DNA of 64,000 nucleotides from Robertmurraya andreesenii (GTDB lineage Bacteria > Bacillota > Bacilli > Bacillales > Cytobacillaceae), in NCBI RefSeq assembly GCF_030813005.1, contig NZ_JAUSTU010000012.1, positions 62,001 to 126,000 on the forward strand, read 5' to 3'. Of this stretch, positions 25,406 to 33,690 are shown one piece after another. The position numbers were made by a program, and so were the translations under genes. The notes under the pieces are model-generated. The model was not told where the DNA came from and made no database searches. It saw nothing but the letters and a program-made list of their open reading frames with translations. How positions within the stretch are numbered: the first letter of the stretch is position 1; every line of letters begins with the position of its first letter.

Positions 25406-26467
25406 TTGGACAAATTGCAGAAGGTACGTGAAGAACTGGAAAAATACAACATCGACGGACTCCTGATAACGAGCGATCATAATCGTCGCTACGTTTCAAA
25501 TTTTACGGGTTCAAGCGGTGTAGTCTTAATTAGCCAAAAAGATGCACAGTTTATTACCGATTTTCGTTATGTCGAGCAAGCGACAAAACAATGTGAAGGG
25601 TTCGATATTGTAAAGCATAACGGAATCATTCCAGAAGAGGTTGCTGCACAAGTCAAGATGCTCGGGATCAAGAAATTAGGCTTCGAGCAAGATCATGTTA
25701 CATACGCAAGCCATGCAGCTTACGAGGAAGCGGTTGATGCCGAGCTTGTTCCGGTTTCAGGATTAATTGAAAAAATCCGCTTGATTAAGACGGATGCAGA
25801 GATTAAGATATTAAAGGTGGCAGCGGATATTGCCGATGCGGCGTATAAGCATATTTTGGAGTTCATTCGACCAGGTATTTCAGAGCTTGATGTTTCGAAT
25901 GAACTAGAGTTCTTTATGAGAAAAGCAGGGGCCACTTCTTCTTCTTTTGATATCATTGTTGCTTCAGGCAAACGTTCTGCCCTTCCTCATGGGGTTGCGA
26001 CGGATAAAATCATCGAAAAAGGAGATTTTGTCACGTTAGATTATGGCGCCTACTATCAAGGCTATGTTTCCGATATTACAAGAACCTTGGCTGTAGGAGA
26101 ACCTGATCCAAAACTTAAGGAAATATATGAAATTGTTTATGAAGCCCAACGATTAGGAATGGAAGGAATCAAACCTGGATTGACAGGAAAGGAAGCAGAT
26201 GCCTTAACAAGAGATTATATTTCTGAAAAGGGATATGGTGAATACTTCGGGCATTCAACAGGTCATGGGATTGGACTAGAGGTTCATGAAGGTCCAGCCC
26301 TTTCATATCGTTCAGAGATGAAGCTTGAGCCCGGTATGATTGTGACAGTGGAACCAGGGATTTATATTCCAGACCTTGGTGGTGTTCGAATCGAGGATGA
26401 TACGATCATTACTAAGGATGGAAATGAAGCGCTGACCCATTCGACGAAAGAACTCATTATTTTGTAA
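25406..26467 (+). CDS. yqhT: M24-family Xaa-Pro aminopeptidase YqhT
   Basis: A 353-residue pita-bread metallopeptidase that removes N-terminal residues before proline. After a creatinase-type N-domain (1-120), the metal ligands are visible in VTLDYGAYYQGYVSDITRT (two Asp), GHSTGHGIGLEVHEGP (His), VTVEPGIY (Glu) and VRIEDD (Glu). TTG start at 25406 behind AAAGGAGAGAGG. It lies 18 bp before efp, the same pair as in B. subtilis, so the two are probably co-transcribed; EF-P also acts on proline-rich sequences. Confidence 0.92.
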   Translation: MDKLQKVREELEKYNIDGLLITSDHNRRYVSNFTGSSGVVLISQKDAQFITDFRYVEQATKQCEGFDIVKHNGIIPEEVAAQVKMLGIKKLGFEQDHVTYASHAAYEEAVDAELVPVSGLIEKIRLIKTDAEIKILKVAADIADAAYKHILEFIRPGISELDVSNELEFFMRKAGATSSSFDIIVASGKRSALPHGVATDKIIEKGDFVTLDYGAYYQGYVSDITRTLAVGEPDPKLKEIYEIVYEAQRLGMEGIKPGLTGKEADALTRDYISEKGYGEYFGHSTGHGIGLEVHEGPALSYRSEMKLEPGMIVTVEPGIYIPDLGGVRIEDDTIITKDGNEALTHSTKELIIL

Positions 26468-26485
26468 ATTTTAGGAGGATTTTGG

Positions 26486-27043
26486 ATGATTTCTGTAAAC
26501 GATTTTCGTACAGGCCTAACAATCGAAGTGGATGGAGGACTTTGGCGCGTGATGGATTTCCAACACGTGAAGCCAGGTAAAGGTGCTGCCTTCGTTCGTT
26601 CAAAGCTTCGTAATCTTCGTACCGGCGCTGTTCAAGAAAAAACATTCCGTGCAGGCGAGAAAGTGGCTAAAGCACAAATTGACAATCGTAAAATGCAGTA
26701 TTTATATGCAAATGGTGATCAGCATGTATTCATGGATAATGAATCCTACGATCAAATTGAATTGCCAACAAGTGCGATTGAAGAAGAATTGAATTATTTG
26801 AAGGAAAATATGGAAGTTCATATTATGATGTTCCAAAGTGAAACCCTTGGAATTGAATTGCCTAATACGGTTGAATTAGAAGTTGTTGAAACGGAACCAG
26901 GCATCAAGGGTGATACTGCTTCAGGTGGTTCAAAACCAGCCAAGCTTGAAACAGGGCTAATTGTCCAAGTTCCATTCTTCGTCAATGAAGGCGATCGTTT
27001 AATTATCAATACATCTGAAGGAACTTATGTTTCTAGAGCGTAA
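26486..27043 (+). CDS. efp: Elongation factor P
   Basis: A 185-residue, three-domain EF-P (MISVNDFRTGLTIEVDGGLWRV..FQHVKPGKGAAFVRSKLRNL). The loop residue that is modified in many bacteria is the Lys in KPGKGAA. It relieves ribosome stalling at polyproline. TAGGAGG precedes the ATG. Ends at a strong terminator. Confidence 0.97.
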   Translation: MISVNDFRTGLTIEVDGGLWRVMDFQHVKPGKGAAFVRSKLRNLRTGAVQEKTFRAGEKVAKAQIDNRKMQYLYANGDQHVFMDNESYDQIELPTSAIEEELNYLKENMEVHIMMFQSETLGIELPNTVELEVVETEPGIKGDTASGGSKPAKLETGLIVQVPFFVNEGDRLIINTSEGTYVSRA

Positions 27044-27046
27044 AAA

Positions 27047-27084
27047 AAAGATCCCAAATGGCGCAAACCATTTGGGATTATTTT
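27047..27084. terminator. Terminator after efp
   Basis: ATCCCAAATGG / CCATTTGGGAT stem around CGCAAA with T-rich tail; A-run on the left lets it serve the small minus-strand gene as well. Confidence 0.88.
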
Positions 27085-27256
27085 ATTTTCGTGGATATTC
27101 TCTCCCTGTTGCTCCAACGGAGATGTCCGTATCATTTTTATTATTATAGGCTGGGTCTGAGGTCATTTCGGTACGGTTGTCTCTAGCCCCTTCTAAATAT
27201 TCATCCTTAAAGTCTTTTTGTGCCTTCAAGAATTTTTCTCGATTTGGATTCACCAT
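27083..27256 (-). CDS. Small hydrophilic protein of unknown function
   Basis: A 57-residue frame opening MVNPNREKFLKAQKDFKDEYL and ending GATGREYPRK. AAAGGGGTG lies just upstream of the ATG at 27256. Composition is coding-like and very polar, with no cysteine or membrane segment. Its end abuts the efp terminator. I do not recognise the family; small acidic proteins like this are common near sporulation loci, but nothing here proves that role. Confidence 0.6.
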   Translation of the reverse strand: MVNPNREKFLKAQKDFKDEYLEGARDNRTEMTSDPAYNNKNDTDISVGATGREYPRK

Positions 27257-27306
27257 ATGTACACACCCCTTTCCACTTTATTGTTCACGCATTTTCTCTC
27301 CTTATG

Positions 27307-27340
27307 TACAAAAAAAGCAACAGTCTACTGACCATTGCTT
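27307..27340 (-). terminator. Minus-strand terminator after the 27.4-kb gene remnant
   Basis: Read on the minus strand: AGCAATGGTC, loop AGTA, GACTGTTGCT, then T7. It ends transcription from the decayed gene at 27352-27529. Confidence 0.7.
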
Positions 27341-27351
27341 TCTAAATTCCT

Positions 27352-27529
27352 AATTATAAGCCGCAGTTGCCGCCGAAATTATGGAGTTTCATAACCTGCT
27401 CTCCCAGGTGGGTATCCGCAATCCACTTTTCAACGTCCTTAACGAAAGGAAGGCTTGTTGTCTATGCTTCTTATATTGGATTCCCTTATACTCATTAAAG
27501 GTTGAAACTTCATATACAAACGAACAACC
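27352..27529 (-). pseudogene. Remnant of a small gene with a frameshift
   Basis: Two minus-strand frames read like one protein broken by a single-base change near 27440. The first has LIERLGCSFVYEVSTFNEY then KGIQYKKHRQQAF. The second continues FVKDVEKWIADTHLGEQ then VMKLHNFGGNCGL and a stop at 27352-27359. No in-frame start codon with a ribosome site precedes the first part, and a stop codon lies just upstream. A proper terminator follows. I do not recognise the protein. Confidence 0.4.
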
Positions 27530-27592
27530 CAGCCGTTCTATTAATTATCTTACAGGATAAGAAACGATATCTCAAGTGGGAATGAATGGTTT

Positions 27593-28273
27593 TTAGTATG
27601 AGATGTTGGTCAAAAAAACAGCTGAGATTCGTGCTTTTATTTCCTGTTTTCCTGGCTCAATTTGCATGGTACTCGCACTCTTGACCATTGGGGAATCCAC
27701 AAAAGGCTGGGGTCCTTCAGAAAACTTGAACTCCTCTGTGATTTTAATAGGTGTTTTATCTAAGTGAACCTGCAATGAATGTGCAATCGTATCAGCTTTT
27801 TCGATGGCATTTTGCACTGCTTTTTGCAGGGCTACCTGATAAGCTTTTGTGGGATGAGCGAAATGAAACGAGATATTAGAAACCCGGTTCGCCCCATGTT
27901 GAACAGCTGTATCGACAACAGCACCAACTCGATCTAAATCCTGTATTGTAACCTGTAGCATATGCTCCACCCGATATCCCCTAAAGGTTTGTTTTCCGTC
28001 CACAAAATCGTACATCGGATAGATCGTAAAGCTTGTCGTTTGGATAAATTCTTTAGGAATACCCATCTCAGTCAATGCCTGGATGATCTGTGATATATGA
28101 GATGAATTTTTCTTTTGCGCCTTACTTAACTCTACATCCTCTGTTTCTACCCCGACCCAGACGTTAGCGATCGTTGGCTGTAGGGAAACACTCCCCTCTC
28201 CAGTGACATGGATTTCCCCTTTTTGCGCTCTCACACTTGGATTCATTTGATAACGATATGAATGATGGTACAT
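27593..28273 (-). CDS. SIMPL-domain (DUF541) protein
   Basis: A 226-residue protein with the SIMPL/DUF541 pattern (VTGEGSVSLQPTIANVWVGVETED, then KAQKKNSSHISQIIQAL, IYPMYDF and YRVEHMLQVTIQDLDRVG). Family members are oligomerising cell-envelope or signalling-related proteins of unclear role; this one has no signal peptide from the chosen start. The ATG at 28273 (MYHHSYRYQM) has GGGGGA 8 nt upstream; longer in-frame extension to 28381 lacks a site. It is divergent from spoIIIAA, where B. subtilis has yqhV instead. Confidence 0.8.
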   Translation of the reverse strand: MYHHSYRYQMNPSVRAQKGEIHVTGEGSVSLQPTIANVWVGVETEDVELSKAQKKNSSHISQIIQALTEMGIPKEFIQTTSFTIYPMYDFVDGKQTFRGYRVEHMLQVTIQDLDRVGAVVDTAVQHGANRVSNISFHFAHPTKAYQVALQKAVQNAIEKADTIAHSLQVHLDKTPIKITEEFKFSEGPQPFVDSPMVKSASTMQIEPGKQEIKARISAVFLTNISY

Positions 28274-28377
28274 CGTATTTTCCCCCATTTTTCTCATGAA
28301 TTTATTCCATTTTATGAAACAAAAGAGGTGGCTGCTTAATTTTTCTTTATAGGAAGCCTCCTTTCTTTGGAACATAG

Positions 28378-28405
28378 TCATAAAGTGTCCAAGCAGGCAT
28401 ACATT
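28378..28405 (+). promoter_or_regulatory. Probable sigma-E promoter of the spoIIIA operon
   Basis: TCATAAA (28378-28384), 13 bp, CATACATT (28398-28405) fits the sigma-E consensus kmATATT-N13-15-cATACAnT. The spoIIIA operon is known to be sigma-E dependent in B. subtilis. The start codon of spoIIIAA is about 50 bp downstream. Confidence 0.65.
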
Positions 28406-28456
28406 TTTAGTAGGCCAAGTAGGTAGACTCTTCGCTTGTTAAGGAGGAATTTCATT

Positions 28457-29374
28457 TTGGAACGAGTTATAGAAATGTTGCCAATCCGTATTGTTGAAAT
28501 ATTGAGCCAGCTGCCTCCACAACAACTCCATGCTATAGAAGAAATTCGGATTCGAACGAATCGACCGATTGAAGTAGCCATTCAAGGGAGTCCACAGTTC
28601 TTGCCCTATGTTGTTAAGGAAGAGGATTGTGTTCAGATCTTAAATAAGCTTAGTCATTTTTCGATCTATACATTGGAAGAGGAGCTTAAAAGAGGCTATA
28701 TTACGATCTCGGGAGGTCATCGTGTTGGACTTGCTGGAAAGGTCATCTTGGAAAATGGTGCCGTTAAGGCAATCAGAGACATTGCTTCCTTCAACATTCG
28801 GATTGCTAGAGAAAAAATGGGAATTGCGGAGTCCTTAACGCCATTCATATTTGAGGATGGATGGCTTCACACGATGATCATTGGTCCGCCACAAACGGGC
28901 AAAACTACACTTCTTAGGGATTTTGCGAGGATTATCTCTGGTGGGAGCTCCAGCTTTTTGCCACTAAAAGTCGGAATCGTTGATGAGAGGTCAGAAATTG
29001 CTGGGAGTGTCAATGGGGTTCCACAGTTAACCTTTGGTCCACGTGTCGATGTATTGGATGCATGTCCGAAGGCAGAAGGAATGATGATGATGATTCGCTC
29101 CATGAGTCCAGATATTCTTGTTGTCGATGAAATTGGTAGAAAAGAGGATTGCGATGCGATTATGGAGGCGATTCATGCGGGGATTACGCTATTTATGACC
29201 ACCCATGGCAACTCCTTTGAAGAAGTGAAGAATCGTCCCATCTTAAAGCCGCTCATCGAAATGAAAATTTTCAAGCGGTTTATTGAATTAAATCGTGCGA
29301 AAGGGCCCGGAACGATCTCCTCCATTAAGAATGAAAATGGTCTAGAAATTGTTGAAAAAGTGAGAGTGACATAG
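28457..29374 (+). CDS. spoIIIAA: Stage III sporulation ATPase SpoIIIAA
   Basis: A 305-residue secretion-type ATPase of the mother cell, thought to energise the SpoIIIA-SpoIIQ channel to the forespore. Walker A is GPPQTGKTTLLRD, Walker B region DILVVDEIGRKEDCDA, and MTTHGNSFEEV follows. TTG start at 28457 with AGGAGG 9 nt upstream; the ATG at 28436 precedes that site. Its stop overlaps the start of spoIIIAB. Confidence 0.95.
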   Translation: MERVIEMLPIRIVEILSQLPPQQLHAIEEIRIRTNRPIEVAIQGSPQFLPYVVKEEDCVQILNKLSHFSIYTLEEELKRGYITISGGHRVGLAGKVILENGAVKAIRDIASFNIRIAREKMGIAESLTPFIFEDGWLHTMIIGPPQTGKTTLLRDFARIISGGSSSFLPLKVGIVDERSEIAGSVNGVPQLTFGPRVDVLDACPKAEGMMMMIRSMSPDILVVDEIGRKEDCDAIMEAIHAGITLFMTTHGNSFEEVKNRPILKPLIEMKIFKRFIELNRAKGPGTISSIKNENGLEIVEKVRVT

Positions 29375-29890
29375 ATGGTGAAAATTGTCGGGGCGGTGAT
29401 CATCATCATCGCAACCACCTGGACGGGATTTGAAGCATCAAGACATTTTAATGAAAGGCCGAGACAGCTTCGTTTATTGAAATCAGCCTTACAGTCTTTG
29501 GAGGCAGAGATCATGTTTGGACATACCCCATTGCATGAGGCATCAAGACGCTTGTCTGTTCAAATGACAAAGCCGATATCGTTATTTTTTGAGGCATTCA
29601 CTGAAAAACTAACCCATTCGGAAACAACGGTGAAAGAGGCCTGGGAGGAAAGCTTACAAGAAATTTGGAAGCTGACTGCATTAAAAAAGGGCGAGTATGA
29701 AATCATGAGGCAATTTGGGGAAACCCTCGGCCGTCATGACCGCTTTTCACAACAAAAGCAGATTCAGCTGGCCTTAACCCATCTTGAGCGAGAAGAGGCA
29801 GATGCATACGAAAGGCAGGCAACATACGAAAAAATGGTCAAAAGCCTGGGGTTCCTTTCGGGATTATTGCTCGTCATACTCTTAATGTAA
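29375..29890 (+). CDS. spoIIIAB: Stage III sporulation protein SpoIIIAB
   Basis: A 171-residue protein with N- and C-terminal membrane helices (VKIVGAVIIIIATTWTGFE and LGFLSGLLLVILLM) around a helical domain, with QLRLLKSALQSLEAEIMFGHTPL being the signature segment. It resembles GspF-type platform proteins. It begins directly after the SpoIIIAA stop. Confidence 0.95.
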   Translation: MVKIVGAVIIIIATTWTGFEASRHFNERPRQLRLLKSALQSLEAEIMFGHTPLHEASRRLSVQMTKPISLFFEAFTEKLTHSETTVKEAWEESLQEIWKLTALKKGEYEIMRQFGETLGRHDRFSQQKQIQLALTHLEREEADAYERQATYEKMVKSLGFLSGLLLVILLM

Positions 29891-29937
29891 TCAATTAGAT
29901 AATTGCTGGGACATATTAGCACTTAGGAGGAAAATTC

Positions 29938-30144
29938 ATGGGTTTAGAAGTAGACATCATCTTTAAAATTGCTGGAGTTGGAATTGTAGTCGCCTTCCTA
30001 CATACCATTCTAGATCAGGTTGGAAAAAAGGAATATGCCCAGTGGGTTACATTGTTTGGATTCATTTATATCTTATTTATGGTTGCGTCGATTGTCGATG
30101 ATTTATTCCAGAAGATTAAGTCAGTATTTTTGTTCCAAGGGTAG
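29938..30144 (+). CDS. spoIIIAC: Stage III sporulation protein SpoIIIAC
   Basis: A 68-residue protein with two membrane helices (IIFKIAGVGIVVAFLHTIL and VTLFGFIYILFMVASIV). Part of the mother-cell SpoIIIA channel. AGGAGG precedes the ATG. It ends at 30142-30144, where the ribosome site of spoIIIAD begins. Confidence 0.95.
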   Translation: MGLEVDIIFKIAGVGIVVAFLHTILDQVGKKEYAQWVTLFGFIYILFMVASIVDDLFQKIKSVFLFQG

Positions 30145-30157
30145 GGAGGGCTTAGAG

Positions 30158-30547
30158 ATTGAGATCATCCAAATTGTAGGAATTGCACTTGTGTCTACGT
30201 TCCTTGCTCTTATTGTCAAGGAACAGAAGCCAAATTTCGCCTTCTTGCTAATTGTTTTTGTCGGCTGTTCCATTTTCCTGTTTCTAATTGACCAAATTTA
30301 TGCCGTGATTCACATGCTGGAAGTGATAGCGATCAATGCAAAGATCAATATCATTTATGTCGAAACGATTCTCAAAATCATTGGTATAGCCTATATCGCA
30401 GAGTTTGCCTCGCAAATTACAAAGGATGCTGGTCAAGGGGCTATCGCTTCAAAAATTGAGCTTGCTGGAAAAATATTGATTCTTGCCATGGCTATCCCAA
30501 TATTAACCGTACTAATTGAAACGATCATTCAACTAATCCCAAGTTAA
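30158..30547 (+). CDS. spoIIIAD: Stage III sporulation protein SpoIIIAD, apparent ATT start
   Basis: A 129-residue protein with four membrane helices. From IEIIQIVGIALVSTFLALIVKEQKPNFAFL onward it matches SpoIIIAD (B. subtilis begins MQIDIVQIVG), and EFASQITKDAGQGAIASKIELAGK is the signature loop. The only codon at the right place is ATT at 30158, 7 nt after GGAGGG (30145-30150). No ATG, GTG or TTG lies in frame between 30101 and 30158. The nearest upstream ATG (30098) sits inside spoIIIAC, has no ribosome site, and would add 20 unrelated residues. Confidence 0.9.
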   Translation: MEIIQIVGIALVSTFLALIVKEQKPNFAFLLIVFVGCSIFLFLIDQIYAVIHMLEVIAINAKINIIYVETILKIIGIAYIAEFASQITKDAGQGAIASKIELAGKILILAMAIPILTVLIETIIQLIPS

Positions 30548-30568
30548 TTTTCTAAGCAGGTGAAAAGG

Positions 30569-31765
30569 ATGAAGCAATGGACGCAGGTATTATCATTGGT
30601 TTTTTTATTTGTAGTTTTTCTCATCATTCCAGGTGGACAAGCAGGGGCTGAGGAAACGAGCAATGAAGGATTGAATCCTCAGGAACTGGTCGATACACAG
30701 CTCGAGACCCTAAATTTAGATGAGTTAAAAGGGTATTGGGAGGATATTTTGCAAAATTATGGTGGTTTTCTCCCGGAAAGCCAAAAGGGAAGTTTATACG
30801 ATTTTATCAAAGGGGAGAAAGAGTTTTCTCTTAAGGAATGGTTTTTCGGATTTCTGAAATATCTATTTCATGAATTCATCGTCAATGGAAAGCTGCTTGG
30901 CTCCTTGATCATGCTGACTATTTTCTCCATGTTCCTACAGACTCTTCAAAATTCCTTTGAAAAAAGCACAGTCAGCAAAGTTGCCTATTCGATTGTGTTC
31001 ATGGTGCTTATCATCATCGCTTTGAATAGCTTCCATGTTGCCATCCAATATGCAACTGAGGCGATTCAGACGATGACCTCATTCATCATCGCTTTAATTC
31101 CGCTTCTTCTTGCGTTAATTGCAAGCTCGGGGGGGTTAATCTCGGCAGCGTTTTTCCATCCGGTTATACTGTTCTTAATGAATATGAGTGGAACCTTTAT
31201 CCAGTACATCGTGCTACCCTTGCTTTTCCTCTCGGCCATATTAAACATTGTCAGCACATTAACCGAGCATTACAAAGTAACTCAACTGGGAAATCTGCTG
31301 CGGAATTGGAGCATTGGCCTCTTAGGATTATTTTTAACAGTCTTTCTTGGAGTCATTTCTGTGCAAGGGGCTTCAGCAGCGATTACAGATGGGGTCACGA
31401 TTCGTACCGCAAAGTTCTTGACGGGAAATTTCATCCCTGTCATCGGCAGAATGTTTACTGATGCTACGGACACAGTCATCAGTGCATCCGTCCTTCTAAA
31501 AAACACAGTAGGAATTGCGGGAGTAGCAATCCTGCTCTTGATTGTTGCTTTTCCAGCGTTAAAAATTCTGATGATTTCCTTCATCTATAAATTTGCTGCA
31601 GCCATCTTGCAGCCGCTTGGAGGAGGGCCAATTATTAAGTGCCTTGATGTAATCAGTAAGAGCATCATCTATGTTTTTGCTGCGCTAGCCATTGTTTCAC
31701 TCATGTTCTTTCTTAGCCTTACGGTCGTGATTGCCTCGGGCAACTTAACATTAATGGTTCGATAG
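30569..31765 (+). CDS. spoIIIAE: Stage III sporulation protein SpoIIIAE
   Basis: A 398-residue polytopic protein with an N-terminal signal-like helix (residues 1-28), an external region to about 95, and about seven membrane helices in the YggT/permease-like core. GVISVQGASAAITDGVTIRTAKF is a conserved stretch. It is thought to form a core part of the SpoIIIA channel in the mother-cell membrane. The ATG at 30569 is chosen over the GTG at 30560, which lies inside the AGGTGAAAAGG ribosome site. Confidence 0.95.
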   Translation: MKQWTQVLSLVFLFVVFLIIPGGQAGAEETSNEGLNPQELVDTQLETLNLDELKGYWEDILQNYGGFLPESQKGSLYDFIKGEKEFSLKEWFFGFLKYLFHEFIVNGKLLGSLIMLTIFSMFLQTLQNSFEKSTVSKVAYSIVFMVLIIIALNSFHVAIQYATEAIQTMTSFIIALIPLLLALIASSGGLISAAFFHPVILFLMNMSGTFIQYIVLPLLFLSAILNIVSTLTEHYKVTQLGNLLRNWSIGLLGLFLTVFLGVISVQGASAAITDGVTIRTAKFLTGNFIPVIGRMFTDATDTVISASVLLKNTVGIAGVAILLLIVAFPALKILMISFIYKFAAAILQPLGGGPIIKCLDVISKSIIYVFAALAIVSLMFFLSLTVVIASGNLTLMVR

Positions 31766-31775
31766 GGGGATGAGT

Positions 31776-32393
31776 ATGGATTTTATTACAGAATGGGTTA
31801 CGAATATTATCATATTTGTCCTCATCGCCACGATAATTGATTTACTTCTGCCGAATACGAGCATGCAAAAATACACGAAGATGGTGGCAGGCTTGTTGTT
31901 AATCGCGATCATCTTATCTCCCATTTTGAAACTATTATCCAATGATCTCGAATCTGCACTCGCCTCGATCCCAGCTATGCAAACAAAGGGTGAGGATAAA
32001 ATGGAAAATTTAATAGATTTGCATAAAAAAGAAATACAAGCCTCCACTCGTGCATATATTTTAGAAGAAACGGCTGTCCAACTTGAAGCGAACGTAGAAG
32101 AGGAGTTGATGGAGCAGTACGGATACGTGATAACGGACATTGAATTCATGGTGGATGAGAACAGCCCTGGCGATTTTTTGGAGAGCTTGCAATCGGTTAT
32201 CGTCCGGCTGGGCCAGCATGAAGCTGAGGCTCAGGCAGTCGAGGTCGTAAAGAAAGTAGAGATTAATACAAATGAACCTCCTCCATCGGTGCAACAAGCA
32301 AAGGAAAGCAAAAGGATCGCATCACTCTTATCTGAAAAATGGGATGTAGAAGAAGAAAAGATTCAAATCGTCGTAGAAGGGGGGAGCAGATAG
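31776..32393 (+). CDS. spoIIIAF: Stage III sporulation protein SpoIIIAF
   Basis: A 205-residue protein with two N-terminal membrane helices (FITEWVTNIIIFVLIATIIDLLLP and MVAGLLLIAIILSPILKLL) and a soluble domain with a ring-building-like fold ending in SEKWDVEEEKIQIVVEGG. AGGGGG lies about 7 nt before the ATG at 31776; the ATG at 31770 is too close to it. Confidence 0.93.
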   Translation: MDFITEWVTNIIIFVLIATIIDLLLPNTSMQKYTKMVAGLLLIAIILSPILKLLSNDLESALASIPAMQTKGEDKMENLIDLHKKEIQASTRAYILEETAVQLEANVEEELMEQYGYVITDIEFMVDENSPGDFLESLQSVIVRLGQHEAEAQAVEVVKKVEINTNEPPPSVQQAKESKRIASLLSEKWDVEEEKIQIVVEGGSR

Positions 32394-32397
32394 CGAA

Positions 32398-33039
32398 ATG
32401 GAGAAGGACAAGGGACCGATATCATGGCTGAAAAAGCTATTTTCAAAGGAAGAAAGTGGAGACAAGAAATATCCCTACTTAGTGATTGTTCTTTTGCTTG
32501 GAGCCGTTGTCATGATCATTGGCAATATGCTATCAGGGGATAAAAAGCCGGAATCAAGCACTTCGGTGATGTCAAATGCTAAGGAAACAGAAGAGGACGT
32601 TGAAGTCTTCGGTAAGAAAACGGCCACAGGTAATGAAATGATTGCTGAATATGAAAGACGTTATGAGAATCAGCTAAAGGAAGCCCTTGAGGGAATAGCT
32701 GGCGTCAGCGATGTGATGGTCGTCGTGAATGTCGATGCAACAGAAAAACGAGTATTGGAGAAAAATTCTGTTCTTCGTTCACAAACAACAAATGAAAAAG
32801 ACCGAGAAGGTGGAGAGAGAAAGGTTGACGATCAGTCACAGGATCATCAAATCGTCATTATCCGTGATGGAGAAAAAGAAGTTCCAATCGTGCTTGAAAC
32901 GAAAAAGCCAGAAATTAGAGGAGTACTCGTCGTCGCAAAAGGAGCTGATAATATTCAAGTTAAGAAATGGATTATTGAGTCTGTCACGAAGCTATTGGAT
33001 GTTCCAAGTCATCGTGTATCCGTCATGCCGAAAAAATAA
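32398..33039 (+). CDS. spoIIIAG: Stage III sporulation protein SpoIIIAG
   Basis: A 213-residue protein with one membrane helix (YPYLVIVLLLGAVVMIIGNML) and an extracytoplasmic ring-building domain (YENQLKEALEGIAGVSDVMVVVNVD) related to EscJ/PrgK. SpoIIIAG forms the large ring seen in B. subtilis. The RGVLVVAKGADNIQVKKWIIESVTKLL segment is the second half of that fold. It begins 4 bp after spoIIIAF. Confidence 0.95.
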   Translation: MEKDKGPISWLKKLFSKEESGDKKYPYLVIVLLLGAVVMIIGNMLSGDKKPESSTSVMSNAKETEEDVEVFGKKTATGNEMIAEYERRYENQLKEALEGIAGVSDVMVVVNVDATEKRVLEKNSVLRSQTTNEKDREGGERKVDDQSQDHQIVIIRDGEKEVPIVLETKKPEIRGVLVVAKGADNIQVKKWIIESVTKLLDVPSHRVSVMPKK

Positions 33040-33090
33040 AATTCGCATTCGCGGCGGTTTAAATAAATCAAATTAAAAGGAGGATTTATC

Positions 33091-33642
33091 ATGTTATTAA
33101 AAAAGCAAACTGTATGGCTATTAACAATGTTAAGTTTAGTGGTTGTTCTATCAGTCTATTATATGACCTCCCCTGATCAGCAAAAATATCAGCTAGCAGG
33201 CGTGGAGGAACAAGAGAAGAAAGATGTTGAGAAACAGGATGCGTCGGTAGAAACGGAGGATAGGGAGTCTGTTGTTTCAAGTGTTGCCAGTGACGAAGTA
33301 TTCGAAGGATTGCGATTAAAGCTTGATGAGGATAGAAGTAAAATGAAGGAAGAATTAAGAGATATTATGGCATCAACGGAGCTGCCTTCTGCAGAACGTT
33401 CAGCTGCCTACGATAAGATTGAAAATTTAGAGCAGGTAGCACAAAAGGAAGCAGTGCTAGAAACGCTCATTATCGCCATGGGCTATGATGATGCATTAGT
33501 TCGTGCTGATGGAGAAAAGGTAAATATTACGGTAAAATCAGACAAACCGTCAGCCAAAGCAGCGAATGAGATCATTCAAGTTGTGAAGAATGAGCTTGGG
33601 CATATGCAGGCAGTTGCCGTCGAATTTCATCCGAAGAAATAG
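33091..33642 (+). CDS. spoIIIAH: Stage III sporulation protein SpoIIIAH
   Basis: A 183-residue protein with a single N-terminal membrane helix (TVWLLTMLSLVVVLSVYYM), a charged linker, and an EscJ/YscJ-like domain (residues about 90-180) that binds forespore SpoIIQ across the septal space. AAAGGAGGA lies upstream. Last gene of the operon, followed by a terminator. spoIIQ is not in this window. Confidence 0.95.
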   Translation: MLLKKQTVWLLTMLSLVVVLSVYYMTSPDQQKYQLAGVEEQEKKDVEKQDASVETEDRESVVSSVASDEVFEGLRLKLDEDRSKMKEELRDIMASTELPSAERSAAYDKIENLEQVAQKEAVLETLIIAMGYDDALVRADGEKVNITVKSDKPSAKAANEIIQVVKNELGHMQAVAVEFHPKK

Positions 33643-33660
33643 CTGCTGCTAAACAAGTAC

Positions 33661-33690
33661 AAAAATAACGGGGAACCCCCGTTATTTTTG
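33661..33690. terminator. Terminator between spoIIIAH and the chemoreceptor gene
   Basis: AAAAATAACGGGG / CCCCGTTATTTTT around AAC. Symmetric and placed between convergent genes. Confidence 0.9.
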
